A DNA stretch of 40,967 bases, taken from the NCBI GenBank assembly GCA_030154045.1, contig JASKKU010000005.1:1-40967 (forward strand). The letters are read 5' to 3'. The DNA comes from Candidatus Woesearchaeota archaeon. Lineage in GTDB: Archaea; Nanobdellota; Nanobdellia; Woesearchaeales; JASKKU01. Positions 16,829 through 24,515 of the stretch are shown here, one piece after another. The notes under the pieces are model-generated. The model saw nothing but the letters and a program-made list of their open reading frames with translations, was not told the origin of the DNA and did no database searches. Positions within the stretch are counted from its first letter, which is position 1, and each line of letters opens with the position of its first letter. A program made the position numbers and the translations under genes.

Positions 16829-17905
16829 TCACCTAAAATCAGTAAGCTTTTTATCGACTTCATTTGCCTTTATTATGCTTGTTTTGCCCTCTTTTCCGCC
16901 TTCAATTTTGTCAACAGTAATGAAATTGTTCTTCTCAAGCTTGTTAATTTTTCTCTGGAAGGTTTTGTAAACGCCTTTTCCTCCTCTTTTGACATATTCT
17001 TTATACAAGTCGCCAATCTTGGATTCAGGCATCTCTTTGATTATCTCAAAGATCAGTTTTTCATCCTCAGATAAACTCTCTTTGCTTTTTATTGAGAATT
17101 CTGAAAGCTTTTCAGCAGCCTTCTTGAAATCAACGACTTCAATTCTTCTAGAAGAACGAGCCTCAGCAAAGTTGCCTGATTCTCTCATTAAGAACAAACC
17201 GGTCCTTACATCTTTAACCTTGTAAGCAATCTCTGCGATTTTTTGCAGGATCTCATCACTGATTACGCCTGGATAGAAAGCGTACTCTGCACGTTCTCTT
17301 AAAATTTCAAATGTTTCTCTCAATGAATAAGGCTTAAACTCAACGATTTCTGGTAAAAGCCTGGATTTTATCCGAGAATCAAAGTTAGCAATTGTTTCCT
17401 GGAAGTTTGTGATTAGTATAATAACTTTTAAGTAGATCTCTTCTAACAAAGAATAGAGAAAATCAACATCTTCAGCCCTGTCAATCTCGTCAAATACAAA
17501 AACTGCTGCTTTCTGGTTAAGGATTTTTTTGATTACGCCAAACAATTCCTCGCTGTTTTTGTTATGGGTAAACTTGTAATCCAATTGATTGCAGATTTCT
17601 AAGAAAATCTTATAACTTGTGTTTTTTTGCCAGCAATTAACATATATTGGAACAATCTCGTCAGTTTTTTCCTCAAGTTCTTCAAGAACTTTTTTTACAG
17701 CAACTGTCTTTCCAATACCTGGAGAACCATAGATAAAAACATTCCTTCCGTTCCTTTTTAAGAACAGGGGTTTTATGTTATTAACTATAATTCTTTGCTC
17801 GTTTTCCCTAAAAGGGATTCTTTTAGGTATATAATCAAAGTCTAAAGCAACAGGATTCTTGAATAAGGTTTCGTCTGCATGCAAAATATCATCAAAAAGT
17901 CCCAT
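16829..17905 (-). CDS. cdc6: Orc1/Cdc6 replication initiator ATPase
   Basis: 358 residues from the ATG at 17905 (MGLFDDILHADETLF), the usual archaeal beginning. A TATA-like tttaaaaa about 25-30 nt upstream suggests a leaderless transcript, and the longer track start (17980) would read across that promoter. AAA+ elements: Walker A GSPGIGKT at 60-67, Walker B FVFDEID at 138-142, sensor 1 LITNFQE, and the RVRTGL-like sensor 2 KDVRTGLFLMRES. The C-terminal winged helix (about 275-358) contains GGKGVYKTFQRKINKLEKNNF, which in homologues binds origin DNA. Archaeal origins usually lie beside such a gene, which makes the adjoining intergenic region of interest. Confidence 0.95.
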   Translation of the reverse strand: MGLFDDILHADETLFKNPVALDFDYIPKRIPFRENEQRIIVNNIKPLFLKRNGRNVFIYGSPGIGKTVAVKKVLEELEEKTDEIVPIYVNCWQKNTSYKIFLEICNQLDYKFTHNKNSEELFGVIKKILNQKAAVFVFDEIDRAEDVDFLYSLLEEIYLKVIILITNFQETIANFDSRIKSRLLPEIVEFKPYSLRETFEILRERAEYAFYPGVISDEILQKIAEIAYKVKDVRTGLFLMRESGNFAEARSSRRIEVVDFKKAAEKLSEFSIKSKESLSEDEKLIFEIIKEMPESKIGDLYKEYVKRGGKGVYKTFQRKINKLEKNNFITVDKIEGGKEGKTSIIKANEVDKKLTDFR

Positions 17906-18216
17906 AATTAGAGATAATACGCCTTGACTTTTTAAAGTTTTTTGATAATAAATTTTATTTCCTAAAGTTAATATGATCAAGGATCCTTAGTCCCAAAACT
18001 TAAGGTTGTGTTTAACACTGCGTTGTTTAATTTAACATAAGATTTATAAAAGATTCTTAATTGCAGAATTGATCATCGATGCATTGAAGAATAATAAACG
18101 CTCTTCGTAAGTTAGCAATAGGAAGATATACTAAATTCACGAAAGGGGTTTATAAGCCTAAGAATCATTAGTGGAAATTGAAAAGATGAATTAATTATGA
18201 TCAAAAGTGAAGAGAA
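17906..18216. promoter_or_regulatory. AT-rich intergenic region beside cdc6: divergent promoters and possible replication origin
   Basis: 311 bases with no credible gene. It contains the cdc6 promoter on the minus strand and, on the plus strand, a TATA with purine-rich BRE (cgaaaggggtttataa, TATA about 18149-18155) for the membrane regulator. The palindromes aaggatcctt (17979-17988) and three copies of TGATCA (17974, 18070, 18198) are present. Archaeal origins commonly adjoin cdc6. No recognisable ORB consensus was found, so the origin assignment is positional. Confidence 0.35.
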
Positions 18217-18720
18217 ATGAAACGAAGTTATCATATAAGTGCAAAGCAGCTAGGTCTTATATTAGTAGCAATTTCTATATCCTTATTTTTTGTTTTTCTT
18301 TCATCAACTCGTGAGCTTATGAGAGTTGCTAACATTGAATGCAAAGAAATTTGTGGTCATGAAACGGAGGCTAGCTGTCCTCACGCGAAGAGTATTCCTA
18401 TTCAAAGCTATATTGGATATAGTGTTGTATTTGTTTTAGCAGGGATTGGTGTTTTTATGATCATATCTGGTAAAAAATACCATGAAGAATTAACAGAAAA
18501 GGAGAAAAAACTTGAGAGAATACTTGGCAATTTGAAGGAAGATGAAAAGAGAATCTGTGAGTTAATTAAAGAAAGTGGTGGAGCAATATTCCAAAGTGAA
18601 CTTGTGGAAAAGACAAATTTTTCCAAGGTGAAGGTAAGTAGAATTTTAGACAAATTAGAAGGAAGGGGAATCATTGAAAGAAGGAGACGTGGCATGACTA
18701 ATCTCGTTTTAATAAAGTGA
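18217..18720 (+). CDS. Membrane-anchored winged-helix regulator with Cys/His external loop
   Basis: 167 residues. Two hydrophobic segments (about 11-29 and 68-89) flank a loop of about 38 residues containing CKEICGHETEASCPH, a Cys/His cluster suited to metal or redox sensing. After the second helix comes a charged linker helix (EELTEKEKKLERIL). A MarR-like winged helix fills about 102-167 (DEKRICELIKESGGAIFQ, then KVKVSRILDKLEGRGIIERRRRGM). With both termini inside, the Cys/His loop is outside and the DNA-binding domain is cytoplasmic, a one-component membrane sensor design seen in archaea. The TATA at about 18150 implies a leader of about 35-40 nt. It precedes a Cys-rich protein and an ATPase remnant, so metal sensing is a reasonable guess. 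Confidence 0.75.
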   Translation: MKRSYHISAKQLGLILVAISISLFFVFLSSTRELMRVANIECKEICGHETEASCPHAKSIPIQSYIGYSVVFVLAGIGVFMIISGKKYHEELTEKEKKLERILGNLKEDEKRICELIKESGGAIFQSELVEKTNFSKVKVSRILDKLEGRGIIERRRRGMTNLVLIK

Positions 18721-18794
18721 AACTAGTTTCATACTAATTCTTAATAAGTATTTCAAATAGGCTATTTCTATAAAATTAAAAGGAGGATAAAAAA

Positions 18795-19400
18795 ATGCAA
18801 AGAAAAAATAAAACTCGATTTGCGACGCTTACCATACTGGTTCTTTTATTAATTCTGATAATACTTCAGATTTTTCAGATTTTGGGACTATCTTTAGAAA
18901 TAAGAACTATAAAAGTTAGAAATGCAACCATTTCAACGGCAGATTATATAAGCGGGCCAACATCCAGTAATAGCACTTTACAACACCTATTAGAAAAGAT
19001 CACACCAACAGGCACACCAGACTATGGAAGTGCAGCACGGGTAAGCTATGATAATGTCGAAGAGGGACTTCAAATTTTAGCAAGATATGCAGCACTTTCA
19101 TTAACTTCAGATGAACAGCAAAGGTATGATGAAATTGCAAACGCTGAAGAAACGTCCTGTAAGTATTGTTGTGATGTTACAAAACTTGCACAGAATTGTG
19201 GTTGTTCTCATAATATCGCTTTGCAAGGATTAGTAAAGTGGCTGATAAAGAATACAAATTACTCTAATAAAGAGATCTTACAAGAAATCAGAAAATGGCA
19301 AACCTTATTTTTCCCAAAGCCAACACTTCAAGAAGAATTACGAAAAAGGAATATCACTCTTGAATATGTAGGTTTGCCATCAATAGTAGGAGAATGTTAA
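18795..19400 (+). CDS. Membrane-anchored extracytoplasmic protein with CxYCC...CGCSH motif
   Basis: 201 residues. A basic N-terminus and one strong hydrophobic segment (about 12-30) predict a signal anchor, with the rest outside the cell membrane. A Ser/Thr-rich stretch and a helical region (DNVEEGLQILARYAALSLTS) lead to a Cys/His cluster, ETSCKYCCD followed by NCGCSHNIAL and GLVKWLI. This recalls PCYCC-type and related archaeal metal-binding modules. The C-terminal residue is Cys201. A strong SD, aggaggat, sits just before the ATG. It lies 74 nt after the membrane regulator on the same strand, likely in one unit. Metal binding is inferred from Cys spacing only. Confidence 0.7.
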   Translation: MQRKNKTRFATLTILVLLLILIILQIFQILGLSLEIRTIKVRNATISTADYISGPTSSNSTLQHLLEKITPTGTPDYGSAARVSYDNVEEGLQILARYAALSLTSDEQQRYDEIANAEETSCKYCCDVTKLAQNCGCSHNIALQGLVKWLIKNTNYSNKEILQEIRKWQTLFFPKPTLQEELRKRNITLEYVGLPSIVGEC

Positions 19401-19417
19401 ACCTGAAGTGATCTACA

Positions 19418-19504
19418 ATGCTTGCAGCAATCGCTATAGTATTATCAGAGATTACTGTGATTTCAAATTCATTATTATTGAAACGGTATAAAGATAAAAT
19501 ATAG
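19418..19504 (+). pseudogene. Remnant of a heavy-metal (CopA-type) P-type ATPase C-terminus
   Basis: A 28-codon ORF, MLAAIAIVLSEITVISNSLLLKRYKDKI, too short for the track. It matches the extreme C-terminal helix of P1B-type copper ATPases, whose usual form is A-A-L-A-M-A-L-S-S-V-x-V-V-x-N-S-L-x-L-[KR]. A stop codon lies in frame two codons upstream of the ATG, so the rest of the roughly 700-800-residue pump is missing here. A GTGAT lies about 6 nt ahead of the ATG. The remnant suggests a metal-efflux gene once stood here, deleted after or during transfer. A functional micropeptide is less likely but not excluded. Confidence 0.55.
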
Positions 19505-19547
19505 TCGAAGGTTCAACTAGCTTTTTGAGATGCTATAACTAAAAAAA

Positions 19548-20261
19548 TTAAAGCTTGTCTTTTATTTTGTTAAAAGCAATTATTGTCCCTATAATGCCGA
19601 AAGTAATTGCCCATCCTGGTTCTAGGAAATAAAGTAGAGTAGTTGTAATGAAAACTAAAATTAAAGAAAATGTAAAGAAAGGTACTGAATATGTTAGAAT
19701 GTCCAATCCAAGACTTTTGAAAGGTATTGGCAGGACAGCATATAAGGCAAAGTAAAGGGATAAATGGAACAAGTTATTTGAAAGCAAACTGTCTGTGAAT
19801 GATTTGGTTATCATTCCTATGAATAAAACAAAGAAGATGCTAATAAGAGCGATAACAGCCTTTTCTATGAACATGGGACCATGTCTGAATTTGCCTAATC
19901 TTCTGTGCTGGATAACTTTAAAATTGAATCCGCCAGGAAGAAAGAAGATCATTTTTCCAAAAGTCAAAAATGAAAGAAAAACTGAAAAGACAAGAGGCAG
20001 AGGGTTCCAAACATATTCTGCATAATAGCCCCTCCAGTATGAAACCATTTTAACAAATACAACAAAAGAGAAAAAGACTATTGACGAGGATAACATAGCT
20101 GCTATAAAGTTCTTGAACCATATCAAATCTAGTTCATTTGTAGGCCTACCATCGTTTATGCCCAAAATAAAGCCTACAACAAGGATCATAACCAGCAATT
20201 GAAAAGTTTCGGTTTTGTTGAATTTGATGCGTTTAAAGTAATTATAAAGCGTATTTATCAT
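19548..20261 (-). CDS. Polytopic membrane protein, possibly M50-like without active-site motif
   Basis: 237 residues with six or seven hydrophobic segments. Two regions recall site-2-protease (M50) relatives: LPGGFNFKVIQHRRLGKFRHGPM in the middle and YAVLPIPFKSLGLDILTYS towards the C-terminus, where M50 enzymes have the N-x-x-P-x-x-x-x-D-G ligand motif. The HExxH zinc motif is absent, so if related it is a non-peptidase homologue. A TATA-like tttataaa about 33 nt before the ATG marks a leaderless start. The family assignment is tentative. Confidence 0.6.
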   Translation of the reverse strand: MINTLYNYFKRIKFNKTETFQLLVMILVVGFILGINDGRPTNELDLIWFKNFIAAMLSSSIVFFSFVVFVKMVSYWRGYYAEYVWNPLPLVFSVFLSFLTFGKMIFFLPGGFNFKVIQHRRLGKFRHGPMFIEKAVIALISIFFVLFIGMITKSFTDSLLSNNLFHLSLYFALYAVLPIPFKSLGLDILTYSVPFFTFSLILVFITTTLLYFLEPGWAITFGIIGTIIAFNKIKDKL

Positions 20262-20389
20262 AATTGAACTTTATTGATTTTTATCATTTATAAATTTATT
20301 TTTACACTCTAGAAAAGTTTTAGTTCTCAATTAAATTAGAAAACAAAAAGATACAAACAAAAGAAAAATCGAAAGAAAAGGGCAAAAGC

Positions 20390-20782
20390 TTACTCTTCTT
20401 TCTTTCTAAACTTTGGCAAATTGAATGGCACTGGCAAATTCGTTTCCTTAGCTAACAATGCTGCTTCAATGCTGCATTTTGAGAAGATGTGATTTAGCAT
20501 TTTTAATGAAGCTTCGTCTTCAATTTTCTTGTCTTTATCCCAGGTCTCTACAAGCTTTTTAATCTCATCTTTCTCGCTAGAGTAATATAAATCGCCTGCA
20601 ATCTCAATCAAGCCAAAATCAGGCTCATATTGTGTCTGATAGATAAACTTAACCTTAACGGTATTATCGCTTTCTTTTTCTAATTCTACAAGCTTTACAT
20701 TTGTCTTAGCACTTACGCTTTTTGCGCTAGCTTCCTTTCTTTCAGATAGTAGCCTTCTAAAATAAACTGTGTATATTGCCAT
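20390..20782 (-). CDS. Small conserved archaeal protein, possibly SecB-like fold
   Basis: 130 residues, soluble, no signal. An N-terminal beta-rich half (VKLVELEKESDNTVKVKFIYQ, FGLIEIAGDLYYS) is followed by two helices and a proline-rich end, ETNLPVPFNLPKF. That order, beta sheet then helices then P-x-P-x-x-L-P, resembles SecB-type chaperones and their archaeal relatives. Clear sequence identity is not visible by eye, so this is a weak structural suggestion. The SD ggtgat lies 7 nt before the ATG. The gene stands alone between two membrane or surface protein genes on the same strand. Confidence 0.55.
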   Translation of the reverse strand: MAIYTVYFRRLLSERKEASAKSVSAKTNVKLVELEKESDNTVKVKFIYQTQYEPDFGLIEIAGDLYYSSEKDEIKKLVETWDKDKKIEDEASLKMLNHIFSKCSIEAALLAKETNLPVPFNLPKFRKKEE

Positions 20783-20921
20783 TGTTAAATCACCTATTAA
20801 GCAGTATTTTTCGGAGTAGTATTTAAATTTAACTTTTTTCAGATTCTCTATGAGACCTTTAACTTAGAATCATACTCAAACAAAAAATAGAAAAAGTTTA
20901 TTAAAAAAATAAAAAAAGTTC

Positions 20922-22178
20922 TTAGTAGTAAGAACCTTCTTCTTCAGATTTCTCTGCGTTCTTAGGTCCTTTCTTCAAAGCTACCAACAAAACTACTACG
21001 ACTAAGATAATTACTAAGATTACAATTCCAATCTCTAATGCTGTCTTAACCTTGTTAACATCTAAAGTGCTTGCTTCTTCTTTCTCAACATTTACTGTAA
21101 ATGGTACGCTTTGGATTACTTTGTCACCAGACTTAATCTCTAAATCAAAGGTCTTCGCACCTGTTTCTCCTTCTTTAGGTGAAACTTCAATAGTGATAAC
21201 TTTTGCATCTTCGCCAGTGATTACTACTGCATTCTCGCTTAGCTTGACATCAGCCCAATCAGCGTTTGTTGTATACAACATTAAGTCTTTAGCAGTTTTA
21301 CCTGTGTTGGCAATAGTTACAACGAACTTTGCGCTTCCTTCTTTAATGTTTGCAACAGTTGTTGGGATTGTTACTAAAAGCTTGCCTTCTTCTGTTTGTT
21401 GAGCCTCTGGGCAGAACTCTGATTCTAAAACTTTAATTGTTTTCTCAGCGGTTACTTCATCATAACCATCATTATACTTTGCTTTTATAACTAGCTTATA
21501 ATCTCCTTCTTTTGCACACTCTGGAATTTTTAATGCGATTTCTTCTGTGGAAACTGCATCTTCAGGATCAATCTCATCAATGAAATCTGAAGCTGAGACT
21601 CCTAGTTCTGGAATGGATACAGTAACTTTTACACTGTCTTCGGTTTTATCTCCAACATTCTTAACTCTTACAAATGAAGTCAAGTAAGTTCCTGCTTTTA
21701 CATAATTCTCTGGGTTCAAAGCAACGTCTTTAATTATTACATCGTGCCTTGGAGAATCCACTTGAATATTGTAATAGTACTCTTTTACTTCACCATATCT
21801 GTCTGAAACCAATAGCTTTATTGTATACACATCTTTATCCATATCTTCAGGCAATCTTAGAGTTAATCTCTTTACATACTTAACATCCTGCTTTACATCA
21901 AAGATGTCTGTTTTTGCTGAGATGTCTTGATAATCGCTGTGCTCATAGCCATCAACAAATGCTCTTAGAATAACATTTTCTGTGTCTGCAACAGCTGTCA
22001 AGGTTACTCTCAAATTTAATTCGTCTCCTCTTTGTACAGAAAGCTTTGTTAAATCGGATGGATTTAGAGTAACCCCATTTACCTGTACTTCTTCAATATT
22101 TACATCGGCAACATCAGCACTAACCACGCCAAACAACAACATTAATACCCCTAAAATTACGAATAGTTCTTTCTTCAT
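20922..22178 (-). CDS. Secreted, C-terminally anchored surface protein with CARDB-like domains
   Basis: 418 residues. Signal peptide at 1-21 (LFVILGVLMLLFGVVSA). Two or three immunoglobulin-like beta domains follow: residues about 22-140 (ISAKTDIFDVKQDVKYVKRLTL..), a CARDB-like domain at about 145-255 (FVRVKNVGDKTEDSVKVTV) and a NEW3/alpha-galactosidase-associated-like domain at about 270-370 (FVVTIANTGKTAKDL). A transmembrane helix (about 380-403, IGIVILVIILVVVVLLVAL) ends in a charged tail with GSYY at the C-terminus. It is probably an S-layer-associated or adhesion protein. GAGGGGT lies about 6 nt before the ATG, and a TATA-like tttaaata lies further upstream near 22228, so there is a short leader. 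Confidence 0.8.
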   Translation of the reverse strand: MKKELFVILGVLMLLFGVVSADVADVNIEEVQVNGVTLNPSDLTKLSVQRGDELNLRVTLTAVADTENVILRAFVDGYEHSDYQDISAKTDIFDVKQDVKYVKRLTLRLPEDMDKDVYTIKLLVSDRYGEVKEYYYNIQVDSPRHDVIIKDVALNPENYVKAGTYLTSFVRVKNVGDKTEDSVKVTVSIPELGVSASDFIDEIDPEDAVSTEEIALKIPECAKEGDYKLVIKAKYNDGYDEVTAEKTIKVLESEFCPEAQQTEEGKLLVTIPTTVANIKEGSAKFVVTIANTGKTAKDLMLYTTNADWADVKLSENAVVITGEDAKVITIEVSPKEGETGAKTFDLEIKSGDKVIQSVPFTVNVEKEEASTLDVNKVKTALEIGIVILVIILVVVVLLVALKKGPKNAEKSEEEGSYY

Positions 22179-22442
22179 TTTTTACCCCTCACAATTAAGG
22201 ATTATCTTGTGTTAAATTAAACTAATATTTAAATGTTTCGTTATTTTAATCATTGCTAAGTGAAAACATAAAATATCTATCAATTAGTTGTGTATACTTA
22301 ATGGGAAATTTGCCGGGCATATTTTTTCTTTTTATTTTTTTCCTTTAGAAGGATGATAACCTTATAATGGATTTTGTTGTATTTACTTTATAATGACTAC
22401 CTACAAAAATTTTATAAAAAGAAACTAAAAACTCTTTTTTAT

Positions 22443-22868
22443 ATGAATAAGAAACTAAAACGGTTTTTAATTACAACTGGGATTATTGGTACAGTAGTAA
22501 CTTTCAATTATGGGATGAGCAATAAAATTAATAAATTTTTTAACGATAAGATCATAGAAAAACCAGGTTATTATCTAGTGTCATACCCTAAAGGCTTATT
22601 TGGTCATGTTGAATTTACAAAATACAAGGATGGTTCTTTTGAGGTTCTGATTTATAAAGGTTTTGGTCGAGAGGCTTATAGTTCAAAGCTATATCAAGAC
22701 ATCAATGGAGATGGTCTTGTAGATAGAATCAGAGTGAATGATGTTGCTTGGAAGTATCATAAACTTAACGATCTTTTAATAAGAGATTTCGATTATGAAA
22801 CACATAAGGAAGAATTCGATAAAGCTGACAAAGTCTTAGAGGATTTAATAAAGAAATATATAAAATAG
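22443..22868 (+). CDS. Unknown small secreted or anchored protein
   Basis: 141 residues from the ATG at 22443. The track begins at 22374, but tttataaa at 22411-22418 lies about 25-32 nt before 22443 and fits a leaderless start. A basic N-terminus (NKKLKRFL) and a moderately hydrophobic segment (ITTGIIGTVVTFNYGM) look like a signal anchor. The rest includes SYPKGLFGHVEFTKYKDGSFEVLIY and DINGDGLVDRI, the latter resembling a single dockerin/EF-hand-type calcium loop. No family recognised. Confidence 0.6.
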   Translation: MNKKLKRFLITTGIIGTVVTFNYGMSNKINKFFNDKIIEKPGYYLVSYPKGLFGHVEFTKYKDGSFEVLIYKGFGREAYSSKLYQDINGDGLVDRIRVNDVAWKYHKLNDLLIRDFDYETHKEEFDKADKVLEDLIKKYIK

Positions 22869-22871
22869 ATA

Positions 22872-23573
22872 TTAAATTTTTCTTAAGTTCTTATCATAAA
22901 CAAACTCAATTAAACAACTATCAACTTCAGACCTCTTCTCAAAACCTAGATCAATTAGTAACCTTTGAGGATTTTTGTTTCCTTTGTGGACTAAAGCGAT
23001 TAAGTTATAACCTAGCTTAGTATAAAGATTTATTGCTTCTTTTACTGCAGATTTAGCAATTCCTTCTCTTCTAAATTCCGGCGAAACATAAATCTCCGCG
23101 AGCTCAATTTGATTTTCCTGATCTTGATTACACAATAGATAACCAGTAATATCCTTTTTTATTTTATCGTTAGATTTTATCTCTTTAACGATAAAATATG
23201 ACTCAAAGAATTCATCTAGCGAATCTAATTCATAAAGAAGCGTTTCTGAATTTGATAGTTCATATTGCGAAGGTTCTTGTTTTAGTTTTGGATTGAATTT
23301 AATTATCTCTTCTAAGAAATTTCTTCTGAATTCTTTAAGTTTACTAATCTCATCTGTGTTGTATAAATCTACAGGACTTAAATAAACTTTAGACTTTTTA
23401 TTGTTGTTATGATACTCATTGATAAGAGATTCAAGTTTTCCAACCAATTCTTCAGGACTTTTGGAGTTTGAAACTATACGATTATATTGCTCTTCAAATT
23501 CAGGATGCCTCTCTATCAAGGAATAAGCTTCTTGTATCAATGATATTAATGATTCTTGTTTATTTTGTTTCAT
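22872..23573 (-). CDS. GNAT-family N-acetyltransferase with long N-terminal extension
   Basis: 233 residues from the ATG at 23573. The track start at 23597 lies in the TATA box itself. The C-terminal half is a GNAT fold: a GYLLCNQDQENQ strand, then ELAEIYVSPEFRREGIAKSAV, whose R-R-E-G-I-A is the acetyl-CoA pyrophosphate loop, then the NPQRLLIDLGFEKR motif B region. The N-terminal 100 residues are helical (SLIQEAYSLIERHPEF, PEELVGKLESLINEYH) and not recognised. The substrate is unknown. It converges on the preceding small gene with only 3 bases between stops. Confidence 0.78.
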   Translation of the reverse strand: MKQNKQESLISLIQEAYSLIERHPEFEEQYNRIVSNSKSPEELVGKLESLINEYHNNNKKSKVYLSPVDLYNTDEISKLKEFRRNFLEEIIKFNPKLKQEPSQYELSNSETLLYELDSLDEFFESYFIVKEIKSNDKIKKDITGYLLCNQDQENQIELAEIYVSPEFRREGIAKSAVKEAINLYTKLGYNLIALVHKGNKNPQRLLIDLGFEKRSEVDSCLIEFVYDKNLRKI

Positions 23574-23596
23574 AATTTTAGTTGAAAGATGCCTCA

Positions 23597-23604
23597 TTTA
23601 TAAA
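23597..23604 (-). promoter_or_regulatory. TATA box that fixes the GNAT start codon
   Basis: TTTATAAA on the minus strand lies 24-31 nt before the ATG at 23573, the classic distance for a leaderless archaeal transcript. The ATG proposed by the ORF track is formed by the end of this box (TTTATAAATG), so it cannot be transcribed. Confidence 0.7.
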
Positions 23605-23677
23605 GGTTACTACTAACAAGGTGTAGTTCTAAGCAATGCTTTAAAAATACTTAATAAAATAGAAAAAGAAAGTAGTT

Positions 23678-24338
23678 TTATTCTGCTTTATTTTTATTTT
23701 GCATAGCTAAGATTTTTTCTCTAATTTCTTCTGCTTCTTGCTGGCTTACTCCAAGAATTTGTCCTTCAGCGGAGTTTATACTTGAGTTTGCTGCAACAGA
23801 GTATCCTGCGGTTTCTATGAATATTTGGTAAATGCCAAGCTTTCTCGCGATGATTCCTTGAAAGATTTCAAAATTTTGTATTTTTTCATATGGGATAAAT
23901 ACATTCCTCTTAAAGACAACTCCTGACTTTATCAATACACCTTTGTCATTAAGCTCATATGCATAATTTTCATAAGCTAATTTTGCATATAGTTCTCCAA
24001 GCGCAAGTATAATTATCAAGAATATTGGGATTAATACTATAAATAACCTAATAACTGGTCCAAAAATACTCCCAAAGAAAGATTTTGGGTTTACAATTTC
24101 ATTAGGATTCTTTATTTCGTTATGCGAAAACATTCGCTGTTGATTCGCTTTCATTAATGATGATAAGTCCATGAAATCGTCAGGCTGAGTGTTCGATAAA
24201 CTTGAAAATACTGAAAATGCTGAAAAAAATGAACTAAACATAAATATGCCTGTACTTAAAAAAAAACACAACAACAAAAGCGAGTACATAACCTTGCAAT
24301 CTAAATATCCATTTTGCCTTAGGGTGTAATTTTTTCAT
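23678..24338 (-). pseudogene. PH-domain (bPH/YdbS-like) membrane protein, interrupted by a frameshift
   Basis: The track shows 203 residues from 24289, but the natural N-terminus is in another frame. ATG at 24338 reads MKKLHPKAKWIFRLQGYVLA then FVVVFFF, the usual opening of PH-domain membrane proteins, and then stops shortly after a T9 run (24258-24266). Downstream of that run the other frame continues with STGIFMF, a second hydrophobic stretch, a long extracytoplasmic or loop region, and a bPH domain (KGVLIKSGVVFKRNVFIPYEKIQNFEIFQG, ARKLGIYQIFIETAG). Eight or eleven T would restore one protein of about 219-220 residues. A TATA-like tttaaata 26-33 nt before 24338 supports that start and not 24289. 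Either the gene is broken, the T count is an assembly error, or slippage is used. Confidence 0.75.
24258..24266 (-). other. T9 homopolymer: frameshift site in the PH-domain gene
   Basis: Nine consecutive T on the coding strand mark the point where the two halves of the PH-domain protein change frame. A run of 8 or 11 would join them. Such runs are prone to assembly error and to polymerase slippage. Confidence 0.7.
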
Positions 24339-24515
24339 TTTAAGTTTGACTTCAAAATGGTTCTATTTAAATTTTTTGTTTTTGAATCCTATTCTTACTT
24401 CAATTTTTTACAATAGATAATCTTAGTTTAAAGATGTCTTTTTTATAAAGATTACTACTTGAAAGTGTTAATTTGTTTAAAATTTATAAAGTCCAAGTTG
24501 TTACTTCTTGCTATA

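Noticed and set aside
18197-18220. Seven-codon leader ORF (MIKSEEK) whose TGA overlaps the ATG of the membrane regulator
   Set aside because: Very short, no SD, and no regulatory residues; probably chance, although it lies in the transcribed leader.
20922-22178. Plus-strand ORFs at 21052 and 21982
   Set aside because: Antisense shadows of the Ser/Thr/Val-rich surface protein gene.
23574-23597. Upstream ATG of the GNAT gene in the ORF track
   Set aside because: The ATG is formed by the end of the TATA box and would not be transcribed.
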